A stretch of 64,000 bases of DNA, taken from the NCBI RefSeq assembly GCF_001544495.1, contig NZ_FCNZ02000001.1:310001-374000 (forward strand), in the 5' to 3' direction. The notes under the pieces were generated by a model that was given only the letters and a program-made list of their open reading frames with translations, searched no databases and was not told where the DNA came from. Within the stretch, counting starts at the first letter, position 1, and the number at the start of each line of letters is the position of its first letter. Both the position numbers and the translations under genes were made by a program. The stretch is from Caballeronia telluris (GTDB lineage Bacteria; Pseudomonadota; Gammaproteobacteria; Burkholderiales; Burkholderiaceae). This document shows, piece after piece, positions 18,644-29,705 of this stretch.

Positions 18644-19723
18644 ATGCAGGACGGACGAACGACCCTTTCGAAATTCCTCATCGACACGCTCGACCGCAAG
18701 CCCGGGCCGCAATCGCAGATCGGGTTATCGGCGCTCCTGATCGACGTAGCCGCGTCGATCAAGACCATCTCGGCCGCGCTCACTAAAGGCGCGCTCGCCG
18801 GCAACTACGGATCGGCGCAAAGCGTCAACGCGCACGGCGACGAGCAGAAGAAGCTCGACCTCGCGACCAACGACATTTTCCTTCAGCACTGCGAGTGGGA
18901 CGGCCTACTCGCGGGCATGGTGTCCGAGGAAATGGAGGGCGTCTATGAGATTCCTGAAGCCTATCCGCGCGGCGAGTATCTGCTCGCTTTCGATCCGCTC
19001 GACGGGTCGTCGAATATCGACATCAACGGCGTCGTCGGTTCGATCTTCTCGGTGCTGCGTGTGAACGGCGAGTCTGGCGAAGCTGGCTTCTTGCGCCCAG
19101 GCCGTGAACAAGTGGCCGCGGGCTATGCGATCTACGGCCCCTCGACGATGCTCGTCCTCTCCGTCGGCAACGGCACGCACGGGTTCACGCTGGAGCGTGA
19201 TGTCGGCAACTTCGTACTCACGCATTCCGATATCCGCATCCCCGAGGACTCGTGCGAGTTCGCGATCAACGCATCGAACGAGCGGTTCTGGGAGCCGCCC
19301 GTGCGTCGCTACGTGCAGGAGTGCAAGGACGGCAGGAGCGGCTGCCGCGAGCGCGACTTCAACATGCGATGGATCGCTTCGATGGTGGCCGAAGTGCATC
19401 GCATCCTGATGCGCGGCGGCGTGTTCATGTATCCGCGCGACTTCAAGACTCCCGCGATGCAGGGACGCCTGCGCATGCTTTACGAGGCGAGCCCGATGAG
19501 CTTTCTCGTCGAGCAGGCGGGCGGCATGTCGATCACCGGGCGCGAACGCATCTTGGATGTGAAGCCGCGCGCGCTGCATGAACGCGTGCCGGTGATTCTC
19601 GGATCGAAGAACGAAGTGGCGCGCATCGGCCGCTATCACGGCGAATACGATCGCGGGGAGGACAAGCCCTATACGTCGCCGCTCTTTAACGAGCGGTCGC
19701 TGTTTCTGCCCGATCCGGTGTGA
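18644..19723 (+). CDS. cbbF: Fructose-1,6-bisphosphatase class I
   Basis: A 359-residue class I enzyme that removes the 1-phosphate of fructose (and possibly sedoheptulose) bisphosphate in the Calvin cycle. Metal and substrate motifs are [21 protein letters not shown] and [18 protein letters not shown], followed by [16 protein letters not shown]. The ATG follows AAGGAG. It is in the cbb operon, so this is the cycle-dedicated copy. Confidence 0.96.
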   Translation: MQDGRTTLSKFLIDTLDRKPGPQSQIGLSALLIDVAASIKTISAALTKGALAGNYGSAQSVNAHGDEQKKLDLATNDIFLQHCEWDGLLAGMVSEEMEGVYEIPEAYPRGEYLLAFDPLDGSSNIDINGVVGSIFSVLRVNGESGEAGFLRPGREQVAAGYAIYGPSTMLVLSVGNGTHGFTLERDVGNFVLTHSDIRIPEDSCEFAINASNERFWEPPVRRYVQECKDGRSGCRERDFNMRWIASMVAEVHRILMRGGVFMYPRDFKTPAMQGRLRMLYEASPMSFLVEQAGGMSITGRERILDVKPRALHERVPVILGSKNEVARIGRYHGEYDRGEDKPYTSPLFNERSLFLPDPV

Positions 19724-19768
19724 GCTTGCAAACGCGCAGATGGACCACTAGACAAGGGAGACAAGCGC

Positions 19769-20641
19769 ATGTCAGTCAAGCATCCGATCATCGCAGTGAC
19801 CGGTTCGAGCGGCGCCGGCACGACCACGGTCATGAAAAGCTTCACGCACATCTTCAGGCGCGAGCGCATCAACGCGCAGATCGTCGAAGGCGACGCGTTC
19901 CATCGCTACGACCGCCTCGGCATGCGCGAGGCGATGAAGCAGAGCGAGCGCGATGGCCTCGTCAACTTCAGCCATTTCGGCCCGGAAGCGAACCTGCTCG
20001 AAGAACTGGAGCAACTGTTTGCGAGCTACGGCGAAAGCGGCACCGGCAAGCTTCGCCGCTATATCCACGACGACGCCGAAGCCGCCCATTTCAGGCAGGA
20101 CGCGGGCACCTTCACGCCGTGGGAAGACATCGCGCAGGGCACCGACCTGATGTTCTACGAGGGCCTGCACGGCGCGGCCGTCACGGAAAAGGTCGATGTC
20201 GCGCGTCACGCCGATCTGCTCGTCGGCGTCGTGCCGATCATCAACCTCGAATGGATTCAGAAGCTGCATCGGGACCAGACGATGCGCGGCTATTCGCATG
20301 AGGCGGTCGTCGATACGATCCTGCGCCGCATGCCCGACTACGTGAATTACATCTGTCCGCAGTTCTCGCGCACGCATGTGAACTTCCAGCGCGTGCCGAC
20401 CGTGGACACCTCCAACCCGTTCACCGCCCGCGAGATTCCGCAGCCGGACGAGAGCTTCGTCGTGATTCGCTTTACGCGGCCGAAGGGCATCGACTTCCCG
20501 TATCTCCTCACCATGCTGCACGACTCGTTCATGTCGCGGCCGAACGTGATCGTCGTGCCGGGCGGCAAGATGGGACTCGCGATGCAGCTCATCTTCACGC
20601 CGATGATCCTGCAGTTGCGCGACCGCTGCGCACGCGCCTGA
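19769..20641 (+). CDS. cbbP: Phosphoribulokinase
   Basis: A 290-residue class I bacterial phosphoribulokinase making ribulose 1,5-bisphosphate from ribulose 5-phosphate and ATP. The P-loop is [14 protein letters not shown] at residues 12-25; [10 protein letters not shown] holds the catalytic Asp, and [19 protein letters not shown] is conserved. The start has GGGAGA upstream. Class I enzymes are often activated by NADH; that control cannot be read here. Confidence 0.96.
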   Translation: MSVKHPIIAVTGSSGAGTTTVMKSFTHIFRRERINAQIVEGDAFHRYDRLGMREAMKQSERDGLVNFSHFGPEANLLEELEQLFASYGESGTGKLRRYIHDDAEAAHFRQDAGTFTPWEDIAQGTDLMFYEGLHGAAVTEKVDVARHADLLVGVVPIINLEWIQKLHRDQTMRGYSHEAVVDTILRRMPDYVNYICPQFSRTHVNFQRVPTVDTSNPFTAREIPQPDESFVVIRFTRPKGIDFPYLLTMLHDSFMSRPNVIVVPGGKMGLAMQLIFTPMILQLRDRCARA

Positions 20642-20676
20642 ACCGATTTCTTCGACTCGTAGACAAGGAGGCATCC

Positions 20677-22740
20677 ATGAATGCCGTGGCTGAAACACTC
20701 GACCGGCCAGCGACGCGCGCCGACACGCGGTCGATGGCGAATGCGCTGCGCATGCTCGCCGTCGATGCGGTCCAGCAGGCGAACTCCGGGCATCCCGGCA
20801 TGCCGATGGGCATGGCCGAGATCGCGGTCGCGCTGTGGGACCGGCACCTGAAGCACAATCCGCGCAATCCCGATTGGCCCGACCGAGATCGCTTCGTGTT
20901 GTCGAACGGACATGGGTCGATGCTGCTCTACGGCCTGTTGCATCTGACGGGGTATGACCTCTCCATCGACGAACTGAAGCGCTTTCGCCAGTTGCACAGC
21001 AAGACGCCGGGACATCCGGAAGTGGGCGTGACGCCGGGCGTCGAGACGACGACCGGACCGCTCGGACAAGGCTTTGCAAATGCGGTCGGCATGGCACTCG
21101 CCGAGGCGCTCTTCGCACGCGAGTTCAACCGGCCCGGTCATGAGATCGTCGATCACCGGACTTATGCGTTCGTCGGCGACGGCTGTCTGATGGAAGGGAT
21201 TTCGCACGAAGCAGCGTCGCTCGCGGGCACCTTTGGACTCGGCAAGCTCGTCGTGCTTTACGACGACAACGGCATCTCGATCGACGGCTACGTCGCGCAA
21301 TGGTTCGCCGACGACACGCCCGCGCGCTTCGCGGCGTACGGGTGGAACGTGCTGCGCGACGTCGACGGTCACGATGTCGACGCCGTCGATCGCGCGTTGC
21401 GTGAAGCGCGCACCTCGCAGCAGCCGACGCTCATTTGCTGCAAGACGGTGATCGGTAAGGGCGCGCCGTCGATGGCGGGAACGCACGACGTGCACGGCGC
21501 GCCGCTCGGCGCGAAGGAGGCCGCCGCAACGCGCGAAGCGCTGGACTGGCCGCATGCGCCGTTCGAGATCCCTTCGTCGATACGGCATGCGTGGGATGCG
21601 CGCGAGACAGGCGCGGCAGCCGAATCCGATTGGACACAGCGCTTCGAAGCGTACCGTGCACACTATCCCGACCAGGCCGCCGAGTTCGAACGGCGCGCGC
21701 GCGGCGCGTTGCCCGCCGGATGGCGCCAGGCGGCGCGTGCGCTGGTCGGCGACGCGAACCGCGAGGCGCAATCCATCGCGACACGCAAGGCATCGCAGAA
21801 CGCGATCGAAGGACTCGCGCGCGCGTTGCCCGAGTTGCTCGGCGGATCGGCGGATCTGACGGGCTCGAACCTCACCCGCTGGAAAGATGCCATCGACCTG
21901 CAGCCGGTTGAAAGTAGTTCGCCATGCAACTATATCCACTTCGGCGTGCGGGAGTTCGGCATGAGCGCGGTGCTCAACGGAGTCGCGCTGCATCGCGGTT
22001 ATCTGCCGTTCGGCGGCACGTTCCTCACCTTCTCCGACTATTCACGCAACGCGCTGCGCATGGCGGCGCTGATGAAGACGCGCACCGCCTTCGTCTTCAC
22101 GCACGATTCGATCGGCCTTGGCGAGGACGGTCCGACGCATCAGTCCGTCGAGCATGCGGCTTCGTTAAGACTCATCCCCGGTCTCGACGTATGGCGTCCG
22201 TGCGACACGGTCGAGACCGCGCAGGCGTGGGTCAGCGCGGTGGATCGCGACCGGCCGTCGTGCTTGTTGCTCAGTCGCCAGAACCTGCCGTTCGTCGCGC
22301 GCAGCGAACAGCAGGTCGATGCGATCGAACGCGGCGGCTATGTGTTGCGCGACTGGCCGGACGCATCGGGTCCGAATGACAAATGCGTCGTGCTGATCGC
22401 GACCGGCTCCGAAGTCGCGCTCGCGCTCGGCGCCATCGAACCGCTGCGCGAAGCGGGCATCCTCGCGCGCGTGGTGTCCATGCCATCGACCAATGTCTTC
22501 GACCGGCAGTCGTTCGCATGGCGCGAACGCGTGCTGCCGCCGGGCGTGCCGCGCGTCGCGGTCGAAGCGGGGGTCACTGCGTTCTGGCGGCAATACGTGG
22601 GGCTGGAAGGCGGCGTCGTCGGCATCGATACCTTCGGCGAGTCCGCGCCCGCCTCCGCGCTCTTCGAGCATTTCGGGCTCACCATCGGCGCCGTCGTCGA
22701 TGAAGTGCAACGTGTCGTGACGTCCTCAAGGAGCCTGTGA
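20677..22740 (+). CDS. cbbT: Transketolase
   Basis: A 687-residue thiamine-diphosphate enzyme moving two-carbon units in the regenerative phase. The N-terminal signature is [18 protein letters not shown]. The ThDP-binding motif is [18 protein letters not shown] with the following DDN. Catalytic Glu and His regions are [14 protein letters not shown] and [24 protein letters not shown] precedes the ATG. Its stop overlaps the cbbA start by one base. Confidence 0.96.
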   Translation: MNAVAETLDRPATRADTRSMANALRMLAVDAVQQANSGHPGMPMGMAEIAVALWDRHLKHNPRNPDWPDRDRFVLSNGHGSMLLYGLLHLTGYDLSIDELKRFRQLHSKTPGHPEVGVTPGVETTTGPLGQGFANAVGMALAEALFAREFNRPGHEIVDHRTYAFVGDGCLMEGISHEAASLAGTFGLGKLVVLYDDNGISIDGYVAQWFADDTPARFAAYGWNVLRDVDGHDVDAVDRALREARTSQQPTLICCKTVIGKGAPSMAGTHDVHGAPLGAKEAAATREALDWPHAPFEIPSSIRHAWDARETGAAAESDWTQRFEAYRAHYPDQAAEFERRARGALPAGWRQAARALVGDANREAQSIATRKASQNAIEGLARALPELLGGSADLTGSNLTRWKDAIDLQPVESSSPCNYIHFGVREFGMSAVLNGVALHRGYLPFGGTFLTFSDYSRNALRMAALMKTRTAFVFTHDSIGLGEDGPTHQSVEHAASLRLIPGLDVWRPCDTVETAQAWVSAVDRDRPSCLLLSRQNLPFVARSEQQVDAIERGGYVLRDWPDASGPNDKCVVLIATGSEVALALGAIEPLREAGILARVVSMPSTNVFDRQSFAWRERVLPPGVPRVAVEAGVTAFWRQYVGLEGGVVGIDTFGESAPASALFEHFGLTIGAVVDEVQRVVTSSRSL

Positions 22741-23777
22741 TGGCCTTCATCGCCCTGCGTCAATTGCTGGATCATGCGGCCGAGCACGGCTACGGCGTGC
22801 CCGCGTTCAACGTCAACAACATGGAGCAGGTGCAGGCCATCATGCAGGCTGCTCAAGCCACGAAGAGCCCGGTCATCCTGCAGGCGTCGGCGGGCGCGCG
22901 CAAGTACGCGGGCGAGCCGTATCTGCGGCATCTGGTGCTCGCGGCCATCGAGGCGCATCCGGATTTGCCCGTCGTGCTGCATCAGGATCATGGCGCGAGT
23001 CCTTCGGTGTGCCAGCAGGCGATCCGCTCGGGCTTCACGTCGGTGATGATGGACGGCTCGCTCATGCCCGACCAAAAGACGCCCGCCGCCTACGACTACA
23101 ACGTCGACGTAAGCCGCCGCGTCGTCGAGGCGGCGCATTCGGTGGGCGTGTCGGTGGAGGGCGAACTCGGCTGTCTCGGCTCGCTCGAAACGGGCGCGGC
23201 GGGCGAGGAGGACGGCGTGGGCGCGCAAGGCACGCTCTCTCGCGACGAACTGCTCACTGATCCCGAACAGGCGCAGGCCTTCGTCGAAGCAACGGGCGTC
23301 GATGCGCTCGCGATCGCCATCGGCACATCGCATGGCGCGTACAAGTTCAGCCGCCAGCCGACTGGCGACATCCTCGCGATCGACCGCATCGTCGAAATTC
23401 ACGAGCGCATTCCGAACACGCATCTCGTGATGCACGGGTCGTCGTCGGTGCCGCAGGAATGGCTCGCGACGATCCGCGAATTCGGCGGCGAGCTTTCGGA
23501 GACATACGGCGTGCCGGTCGAGGAGATCCAGCGCGGAATCCGGCACGGCGTGCGCAAGGTGAACATCGACACCGACATCCGGCTCGCCATGAATGGCGCG
23601 ATGCGGCGCGCGCTGGCGTCGGCGCGCTCGGAGTTCGATCCGCGGCACGCGCTCAAGGCGGCGACGGCGGCGGCGCGCGATCTATGCAAGGCGCGCTTCG
23701 AGGCGTTCGGTTGCGCGGGCCAGGCCGAGCGCATCAAGCCGATGCCGCTGGAGGCGATGGCGCAGCGGTATCACTGA
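22740..23777 (+). CDS. cbbA: Fructose-bisphosphate aldolase class II, CbbA type
   Basis: A 345-residue zinc aldolase condensing triose phosphates (and erythrose 4-phosphate with DHAP) in the cycle. Zinc and catalytic motifs are [29 protein letters not shown] and [10 protein letters not shown]. The ATG at 22740 lies six bases after GGAG and overlaps the cbbT stop; the GTG at 22737 is a less likely start. It is the last recognisable gene of the operon. Confidence 0.95.
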   Translation: MAFIALRQLLDHAAEHGYGVPAFNVNNMEQVQAIMQAAQATKSPVILQASAGARKYAGEPYLRHLVLAAIEAHPDLPVVLHQDHGASPSVCQQAIRSGFTSVMMDGSLMPDQKTPAAYDYNVDVSRRVVEAAHSVGVSVEGELGCLGSLETGAAGEEDGVGAQGTLSRDELLTDPEQAQAFVEATGVDALAIAIGTSHGAYKFSRQPTGDILAIDRIVEIHERIPNTHLVMHGSSSVPQEWLATIREFGGELSETYGVPVEEIQRGIRHGVRKVNIDTDIRLAMNGAMRRALASARSEFDPRHALKAATAAARDLCKARFEAFGCAGQAERIKPMPLEAMAQRYH

Positions 23778-24214
23778 GGAAGCGGACGTGGCCGGATGCG
23801 TCGCCATCTATCCTTAGATGTTTGGGAGTGCAGACGCATCGCGACGCTAACCTGTCGTTTTGAGGTGTAGCGTTTTGTCGCATCGTGTAATGAAAAGCGA
23901 AGTTCGCATCGCGGGGTCCGTCGCTGGATGCCCGATGGTGCGCCGACGCACCGGATGCTCAGATTTACATAGGAGGATGCCTAATTTAAATGCCCGATTG
24001 ATTGAGATGTGTCCTATTCGTGGCTTGAGACAAGCGCGCTGAAATACGCGCCGAGCTTCAAGGGAAATTTTCCGGTGAAAAGGCCGGTTATCGCCCCGCT
24101 CGAAGTTGTACTCAACCCGACACGACCGATGCTTGATTTTTGAAGCGCGCCAAGGTGGCCGCCCAACGAAATTGCCACGCTGACCGGTCAGTCAAGATGC
24201 CAGGAATTTGGACT
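23778..24214. other. Gene-free stretch between cbbA and the adhesin
   Basis: The 437 bp hold no credible gene. The base composition looks more AT-rich than the neighbours, with runs such as TAATTTAAAT. GGGAAATTTTCC at about 24072 is a near palindrome. I see no clear terminator for the cbb operon. The 3' part must carry the adhesin promoter. Confidence 0.5.
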
Positions 24215-24301
24215 GTGAACAGAATCTACAAAACGGTATGGAACCAGGTCACGCGCACATGGACGGCGACCTCCGAGCTTGCGAAGGGCCACACGAAGTA
24301 G
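24215..24301 (+). pseudogene. Severed ESPR leader of the adhesin (in-frame TAG)
   Basis: GTG at 24215 opens a frame encoding NRIYKTVWNQVTRTWTAT and SELAKGHTK, a textbook extended signal peptide region (ESPR) of trimeric autotransporters. Codon 29 is TAG at 24299-24301. The same frame continues at once with TSGRKAVSAVMSV into the hydrophobic signal core and the adhesin, so one nonsense base splits what was a single leader. Confidence 0.85.
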
Positions 24302-24319
24302 ACGAGCGGACGCAAGGCG

Positions 24320-27300
24320 GTGTCGGCGGTCATGTCCGTGACCGCGCTCATGGCGACCATTGCCGGCGCAGGTTCGATGTTCGTTTCCCACGGCGCGTAT
24401 GCCGCGAGTCAGGCGCTCTTCAACGATGGCACGTCGAACGCGTGCACCTCGATCAACGCGGATGGCACGACATCGGCGGTAACTGGCACCGCAGCGTGTG
24501 CGACCGCACTCGGCGCGGGTACGGCTGCTGCGGCCGGCCTCGGTAGCGGTCTGAATTTCATCTCGGACGCGCATGGCGCGTTCGTGAACGGCGGCCTCGA
24601 AGTATTCGGCACGGGCGTGACGGCGGGCAGCCCGGCTGCGTATATTCACGGCGGCCTGAGTCTCTTCAGCGGCCCCGGAACGACGGGCGCGGCGAACAAG
24701 ATCGTCGGCGTGGCGGCGGGAACCCTTGGTGTGGGCAGCACCGATGCGGTGAACGGCGACCAGTTGAACACCACCAATACGAACGTCGCGGGTTTGACGA
24801 CGACGCTGAACGGCATCACGAGCGGTGGCGGAATCAAGTACTTCCGCACGAACTCGTCGTTGGCGGATGCGTCTGCCACGGGGACGGATGCAGTGGCGAT
24901 CGGCGGCGGCGCGCAAGCGAGCACGGCCGATGCGCTCGCGATGGGGAATTCGGCCGTTGCGAACGGAACGAACGCCATCGCGCTCGGTGGCCGGAGCACG
25001 AGCACCGCGGGCGCTTCCATTGCGATTGGCGAGCAGGCTTCGGCACTCGGCAGTGGTGCGGGCGCTATTGCCATAGGCAGTGCGGGCGGTAGCTATGCCG
25101 CAGCCACGGCAGTTGGCAATTCGTCGATAGCGATCGGCTCCGGTGCAGCGACCGTCGGCAATTCCTCAGCCTACCAAAACGTTGCGATCGGACCCGGTGC
25201 CATCGCGGGCAACCCGATTACGAACGGGTATAACAATACCGCGCTTGGTGCGAATGCCAATGCGGTATGGGCGGGCACGACGGCAATCGGGAACGGCGCA
25301 ACAGCCTCATCCTGGTATACAACGGCATTGGGCGGCGGGGCGACTGCCACTGCGTATGGCTCGATCGCTGTGAGCGGGAGCTGGCCCGGTAGCAACCCGA
25401 CGGTTGCGTCCGGCTCCAACAGCGTCGCCATCGGCAACAACGCCAATTCTTCCGCCTCTACATCCGTCGCGCTGGGATATTACGCCACTTCGTCGGGCAG
25501 TAGCGCTGCGGCCATCGGCCCCTATGCCACGGCATCTGCGGGCAACAGCGTCGCACTCGGCAACAAGTCGACGACCACCGCCGACCTGACCCAGGCAGGC
25601 TACAACCCGGGATCGACGGCGTTGTCTGGCGTCGCATCGACGGCGAATGGCGAAGTGTCGGTAGGTTTGGCGAACAAGGAACGCCGCATCACGAACGTGG
25701 CGCCCGGCTACGCGGCAACCGATGCCGTGAACGTGAGCCAATTGAAGTCGGAAGATGCAAAGGTCAACCAGGAAGGTGCGACCACGGCATCGGCGCTGGG
25801 CGGCGGCGCGAGCTATAACGCGACCACCGGCGCTATCTCGAACCCCAGCTACGCGGTGGGCAGCAACACGTACAACAACGTGGGTTCGGCGCTGGCGGAT
25901 CTGGCGGGCCAGGCGGCGAGCGCGGTGAAGTACGACAGTGCATCGAAGGACACGATCACGCTAGCAGGCACGTCGGGCACGACGCTGACGAACCTGAAGG
26001 CGGGCTCGATCGCCGCGGGAAGCACCGATGCGGTGACCGGTGATCAGTTGAACACGACGAATGCGAACGTGGGGGCGAATACGACGGCGATCGCGGGTCT
26101 GGACACGCGTGTGACCCAAAATACGACTGACATCGACAGCCTGAACACGACCGTCGCGTCGAACACGGCTGATCTGACGAGCGCGCAGTCGCAGTTGAGC
26201 GCACTCGATGCCGCAGCCGTGAAGTACGACGGCGCGTCGAAGGACACGATCACGTTGGCAGGCACGTCGGGCACGACGCTGACGAACCTGAAGGCCGGTT
26301 CGATCGCCGCAGGCAGTACCGACGCAGTGACGGGCGATCAGTTGAACACGACCAACACGAACGTGACGGCGAACACGACTGCAATCGCGGGTCTGGACAC
26401 GCGCGTGACGACCAACACGACGGACATCACAAGCGCGCAGTCGCAATTGAGCGCACTTGATGCCGCCGCCGTGAAGTACGACAGCGCGTCGAAGGACACG
26501 ATCACGCTGGCTGGTACATCCGGCACGACGATCACGAACCTGAAGGCCGGTTCGATCGCCGCAGGCAGCACGGATGCGGTGACGGGCGATCAGTTGAACA
26601 CGACCAACACGAACGTAACGGCGAATACGACGGCGATCGCGGGTCTCGACACGCGCGTGACCCAAAATACGACTGACATCGACAGCCTGAACACGACGGT
26701 AGCGTCGAACACGGCTGATCTGACGAGCGCGCAGTCGCAGTTGAGCGCACTCGATGCCGCAGCCGTGAAGTACGACAGCGCGTCGAAGGACACGATCACG
26801 TTGGCAGGCACGGCAGGCACGACGATCACGAACCTGAAGGCCGGTTCGATCGCAGCAGGCAGTACCGACGCAGTGACGGGCGATCAGTTGAACACGACGA
26901 ACTCGAACGTGACGGCGAACACGACTGCAATCGCAGGTCTGGACACGCGTGTGAGCGCACTCGATGCCGCAGCCGTGAAGTACGACAGCGCGTCGAAGGA
27001 CACGATCACGCTCGCAGGCACGTCAGGCACGACGCTGACGAATCTGAAGGCGGGTTCGATCGCCGCAGGCAGCACGGACGCGGTGACCGGTGATCAGTTA
27101 AACACGACGAATGCGAACGTAACGTCGAACACGACGGCGATCGCAGGTCTGGACACGCGCGTGACGACCAACACGACCGACATCGCCAGCGCCCAGTCGC
27201 AACTGAGCGCACTCGATGCCGCAGCCGTGAAGTACGACAGCGCATCGAAGGACACAATCACGCTGGCGGGCACGGCAGGCACGATCATCTCGAACGTGAA

Positions 27301-29605
27301 AGCGGGCGTCGCGGACACCGATGCAGCCAACGTCGGTCAGTTGAAGGCTTCGGGCCTCGTCGATGCGAATGGTAATCCGCTGTCGGGTGTGACATACGAC
27401 ACGAGCGCGAAGGACACGATCACGCCGGCAGGCACGGCAGGCACGACGCTGACGAACCTGAAGGCGGGTTCCATCGCCGCAGGCAGCACCGATGCGGTAA
27501 CGGGCGATCAGTTGAACACGACCAACACGAACGTGACGGCGAACACGACGGACATCGCGGGTCTGGACACGCGTGTGACGACCAACACGACGGACATCGC
27601 AAGCGCGCAGTCGCAGTTGAGCGCACTCGATGCCGCAGCGGTGAAATACGACAGTGCCTCGAAGGACACGATCACGTTGGCGGGTACATCCGGCACGACG
27701 CTGACGAACCTGAAGGCGGGTTTGATCGCCGCAGGCAGCACCGATGCAGTGACCGGCGATCAGTTGAACACGACCAACACGAACGTGACGGCGAACACGA
27801 CGGCGATCGCAGGTCTGGACACGCGTGTAACAACCAACACGACCGACATCGCCAGCGCCCAATCCCAACTGAGCGCACTCGATGCCGCGGCCGTGAAGTA
27901 CGACAACGCATCGAAGAGCACGATCACGCTCGCAGGCACGTCAGGCACGATCATCTCGAACGTGAAAGCGGGCGTCGCGGACACCGATGCAGCCAACGTC
28001 GGTCAGTTGAAGGCATCAGGCCTCGTCGATGCGAGCGGCAATGCATTGCCCGTCGTGACCTATGACGCAAGCTCGAATCATTCGACCGTGACCTTCGCAG
28101 GTGCAACCGGCACGCAGCTCAAGAACATCGCTGCTGGCACGGACAACACGGACGCAGTGAACCTCGCCCAGTTGAAAGCCACCGGCGTCGTCGATGCGAA
28201 CGGCAATGCACTCGATGCCCTGACATACGACGCCGGCTCCAGCAAGGACGCCATCACGCTGAAAGGCACGAACGGTACGCTCATCACCAACGTGAAGGCC
28301 GGTCGTCTGGCGGCCGACAGCACCGATGCCGTCAATGGCGCGCAACTCTACGCGCTCGCTGGCAACACGAGCGACGCGTATGTGGCGAACAACGGAAGCG
28401 GCGTGACCTACTCGCGGACCAACGACAGTGGCCTTCCTCCCGACGATGCACATGCTCAAGGCATCGGATCGACGGCTGTCGGTTACTCGGCGACGGCTTC
28501 CGCGAATGACGCACTCGCGCTCGGACGCGGCGCGCAGGCGAACTTTGCGAACAGCGTCGCGCTGGGCGCGGGTTCTGCAACGACCGTCGGCGCGCAGGTG
28601 AATTACGCGGCATTCGGTCTTGCTGCACCGCAATCGTCGGCGGGCGAGGTGAACGTCGGCAACCGCCAGATCACCGGCGTGGCCGCAGGCTCGGCCGATC
28701 AGGACGCGGTGAACGTCGCGCAGTTGAAGAGCGTCTCCTCGAAGGTCGACGGCCTGAGCGCCACGGTTGCTCAAGCCGACAACAACGCGATCAAGTACGA
28801 CGACGCGTCGCAAGGCAAGGTCACGCTCGGCGGCACCGACGCGTCGCACGCACCGGTGACGATCGCCAACGTCGGCGACGGAACGATCTCAGCCGACAGC
28901 ACGGAAGCCGTCAACGGTTCGCAGCTCTACAATCTGCAAAGCCAGATCGAGAGCACCGTGGCGAATGCAGCGCAGGCCGGTGACATTGTCGCGGCGGCCG
29001 GCGCTACGGCGGGCGAAGCGGCGCAGGCCTCCGGCACGCATGCGGTCGCTGTCGGCGCGAACGCGTCGGCGTCAGGCGACAACAGCGTGGCGCTCGGTGC
29101 GCACGCGACGGCCAGTGCAAGCAACAGCACGGCCATCGGCTCGGGCGCAACGGCGAGCCACGACAACGCGGTCGCGATCGGTGCCAATTCGACGACGGAC
29201 CGGCCGAATTCGGTCTCGGTCGGCGCGGTCGGCAACGAACGTCAGATCACGAACGTCGCCGCGGGCACGCAACCCACCGACGCGGTCAACTTTGCGCAGA
29301 TGCAGGGCGCGGTGGCGGGCGGCGTCGCGACAGCGGACGCCTACACGGATTCGCGCATCAACGCTGTGCAGCGTGACAGCTACGCCGGCACGGCAGCGGC
29401 GATGGCGATCGCAGGCTTGCCGCAGGCGACGCTGCCGGGTCGCGGCATGATGGCGGTGGCGGGCAGCTCGTACCACGGGCAATCCGCGGTCGCACTGGGT
29501 GTGTCGGCGCTGTCGGAGAGCGGCCGGGTCGCCATCAAGGTAACCGGTTCGACCACCGCTCACGGTGATTACGGCGTGTCGGCGGGCGCAGGCTACCACT
29601 GGTAA
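24320..29605 (+). CDS. Trimeric autotransporter adhesin (YadA/Hia family), leader interrupted
   Basis: The 1761-codon frame encodes an outer-membrane trimeric adhesin. After a hydrophobic signal core ending AYAAS, the head has many collagen-like AIG/ALG repeats (for example AIGGGAQAS, ALGNKSTTT) to about residue 480, then neck and stalk modules with KAG..ADSTDAVNGAQL/QLNTT motifs, a second AIG head near residue 1570-1650, and a C-terminal YadA anchor ending AGAGYHW. The upstream ESPR in the same frame is cut off by TAG, so this protein would have to start at GTG 24320 or ATG 24332. Those give a short leader without its basic N-region. It may therefore be non-functional, read through, or a sequencing error. 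It stands alone between C1 operons and is followed by a strong terminator. Confidence 0.85.
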   Translation: MSAVMSVTALMATIAGAGSMFVSHGAYAASQALFNDGTSNACTSINADGTTSAVTGTAACATALGAGTAAAAGLGSGLNFISDAHGAFVNGGLEVFGTGVTAGSPAAYIHGGLSLFSGPGTTGAANKIVGVAAGTLGVGSTDAVNGDQLNTTNTNVAGLTTTLNGITSGGGIKYFRTNSSLADASATGTDAVAIGGGAQASTADALAMGNSAVANGTNAIALGGRSTSTAGASIAIGEQASALGSGAGAIAIGSAGGSYAAATAVGNSSIAIGSGAATVGNSSAYQNVAIGPGAIAGNPITNGYNNTALGANANAVWAGTTAIGNGATASSWYTTALGGGATATAYGSIAVSGSWPGSNPTVASGSNSVAIGNNANSSASTSVALGYYATSSGSSAAAIGPYATASAGNSVALGNKSTTTADLTQAGYNPGSTALSGVASTANGEVSVGLANKERRITNVAPGYAATDAVNVSQLKSEDAKVNQEGATTASALGGGASYNATTGAISNPSYAVGSNTYNNVGSALADLAGQAASAVKYDSASKDTITLAGTSGTTLTNLKAGSIAAGSTDAVTGDQLNTTNANVGANTTAIAGLDTRVTQNTTDIDSLNTTVASNTADLTSAQSQLSALDAAAVKYDGASKDTITLAGTSGTTLTNLKAGSIAAGSTDAVTGDQLNTTNTNVTANTTAIAGLDTRVTTNTTDITSAQSQLSALDAAAVKYDSASKDTITLAGTSGTTITNLKAGSIAAGSTDAVTGDQLNTTNTNVTANTTAIAGLDTRVTQNTTDIDSLNTTVASNTADLTSAQSQLSALDAAAVKYDSASKDTITLAGTAGTTITNLKAGSIAAGSTDAVTGDQLNTTNSNVTANTTAIAGLDTRVSALDAAAVKYDSASKDTITLAGTSGTTLTNLKAGSIAAGSTDAVTGDQLNTTNANVTSNTTAIAGLDTRVTTNTTDIASAQSQLSALDAAAVKYDSASKDTITLAGTAGTIISNVKAGVADTDAANVGQLKASGLVDANGNPLSGVTYDTSAKDTITPAGTAGTTLTNLKAGSIAAGSTDAVTGDQLNTTNTNVTANTTDIAGLDTRVTTNTTDIASAQSQLSALDAAAVKYDSASKDTITLAGTSGTTLTNLKAGLIAAGSTDAVTGDQLNTTNTNVTANTTAIAGLDTRVTTNTTDIASAQSQLSALDAAAVKYDNASKSTITLAGTSGTIISNVKAGVADTDAANVGQLKASGLVDASGNALPVVTYDASSNHSTVTFAGATGTQLKNIAAGTDNTDAVNLAQLKATGVVDANGNALDALTYDAGSSKDAITLKGTNGTLITNVKAGRLAADSTDAVNGAQLYALAGNTSDAYVANNGSGVTYSRTNDSGLPPDDAHAQGIGSTAVGYSATASANDALALGRGAQANFANSVALGAGSATTVGAQVNYAAFGLAAPQSSAGEVNVGNRQITGVAAGSADQDAVNVAQLKSVSSKVDGLSATVAQADNNAIKYDDASQGKVTLGGTDASHAPVTIANVGDGTISADSTEAVNGSQLYNLQSQIESTVANAAQAGDIVAAAGATAGEAAQASGTHAVAVGANASASGDNSVALGAHATASASNSTAIGSGATASHDNAVAIGANSTTDRPNSVSVGAVGNERQITNVAAGTQPTDAVNFAQMQGAVAGGVATADAYTDSRINAVQRDSYAGTAAAMAIAGLPQATLPGRGMMAVAGSSYHGQSAVALGVSALSESGRVAIKVTGSTTAHGDYGVSAGAGYHW
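25921..27990 (+). repeat. Tandem coding repeats in the adhesin stalk
   Basis: About nine near-identical modules encode KYDSASKDTITLAG, TLTNLKAGSIAAGSTDAV, TGDQLNTTNTNV, TANTTAIAGLDTRV and TTNTTDIASAQSQLSALD. Copies begin near 25927, 26218, 26467, 26764, 26974, 27226, 27397 (divergent), 27640 and 27892; unit lengths vary (about 210, 252 and 297 bp). High DNA identity between copies implies recent duplication and likely length variation between strains. Confidence 0.9.
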
Positions 29606-29657
29606 TCGCACGGCAGTCGTGCCGCGGAGCGCAAGCTTCGCGGTGCCGAAAGCAGAC

Positions 29658-29694
29658 AGCCCCTTGTGGACGAAAGTCCGCAAGGGGCTTTTTC
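29658..29694 (+). terminator. Rho-independent terminator of the adhesin gene
   Basis: AGCCCCTTGTGGAC pairs with GTCCGCAAGGGGCT around a GAAA loop, with a single T/G mismatch, followed by a run of T. It lies 52 bp after the adhesin stop. Confidence 0.9.
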
Positions 29695-29705
29695 ATGTCG
29701 ATCGA

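Noticed and set aside
24060-24085. GGGAAATTTTCC as a third copy of the GGGAA-N3-TTCCC operator
   Set aside because: It is only a near palindrome in AT-rich DNA and the spacing and context differ from 323-359.
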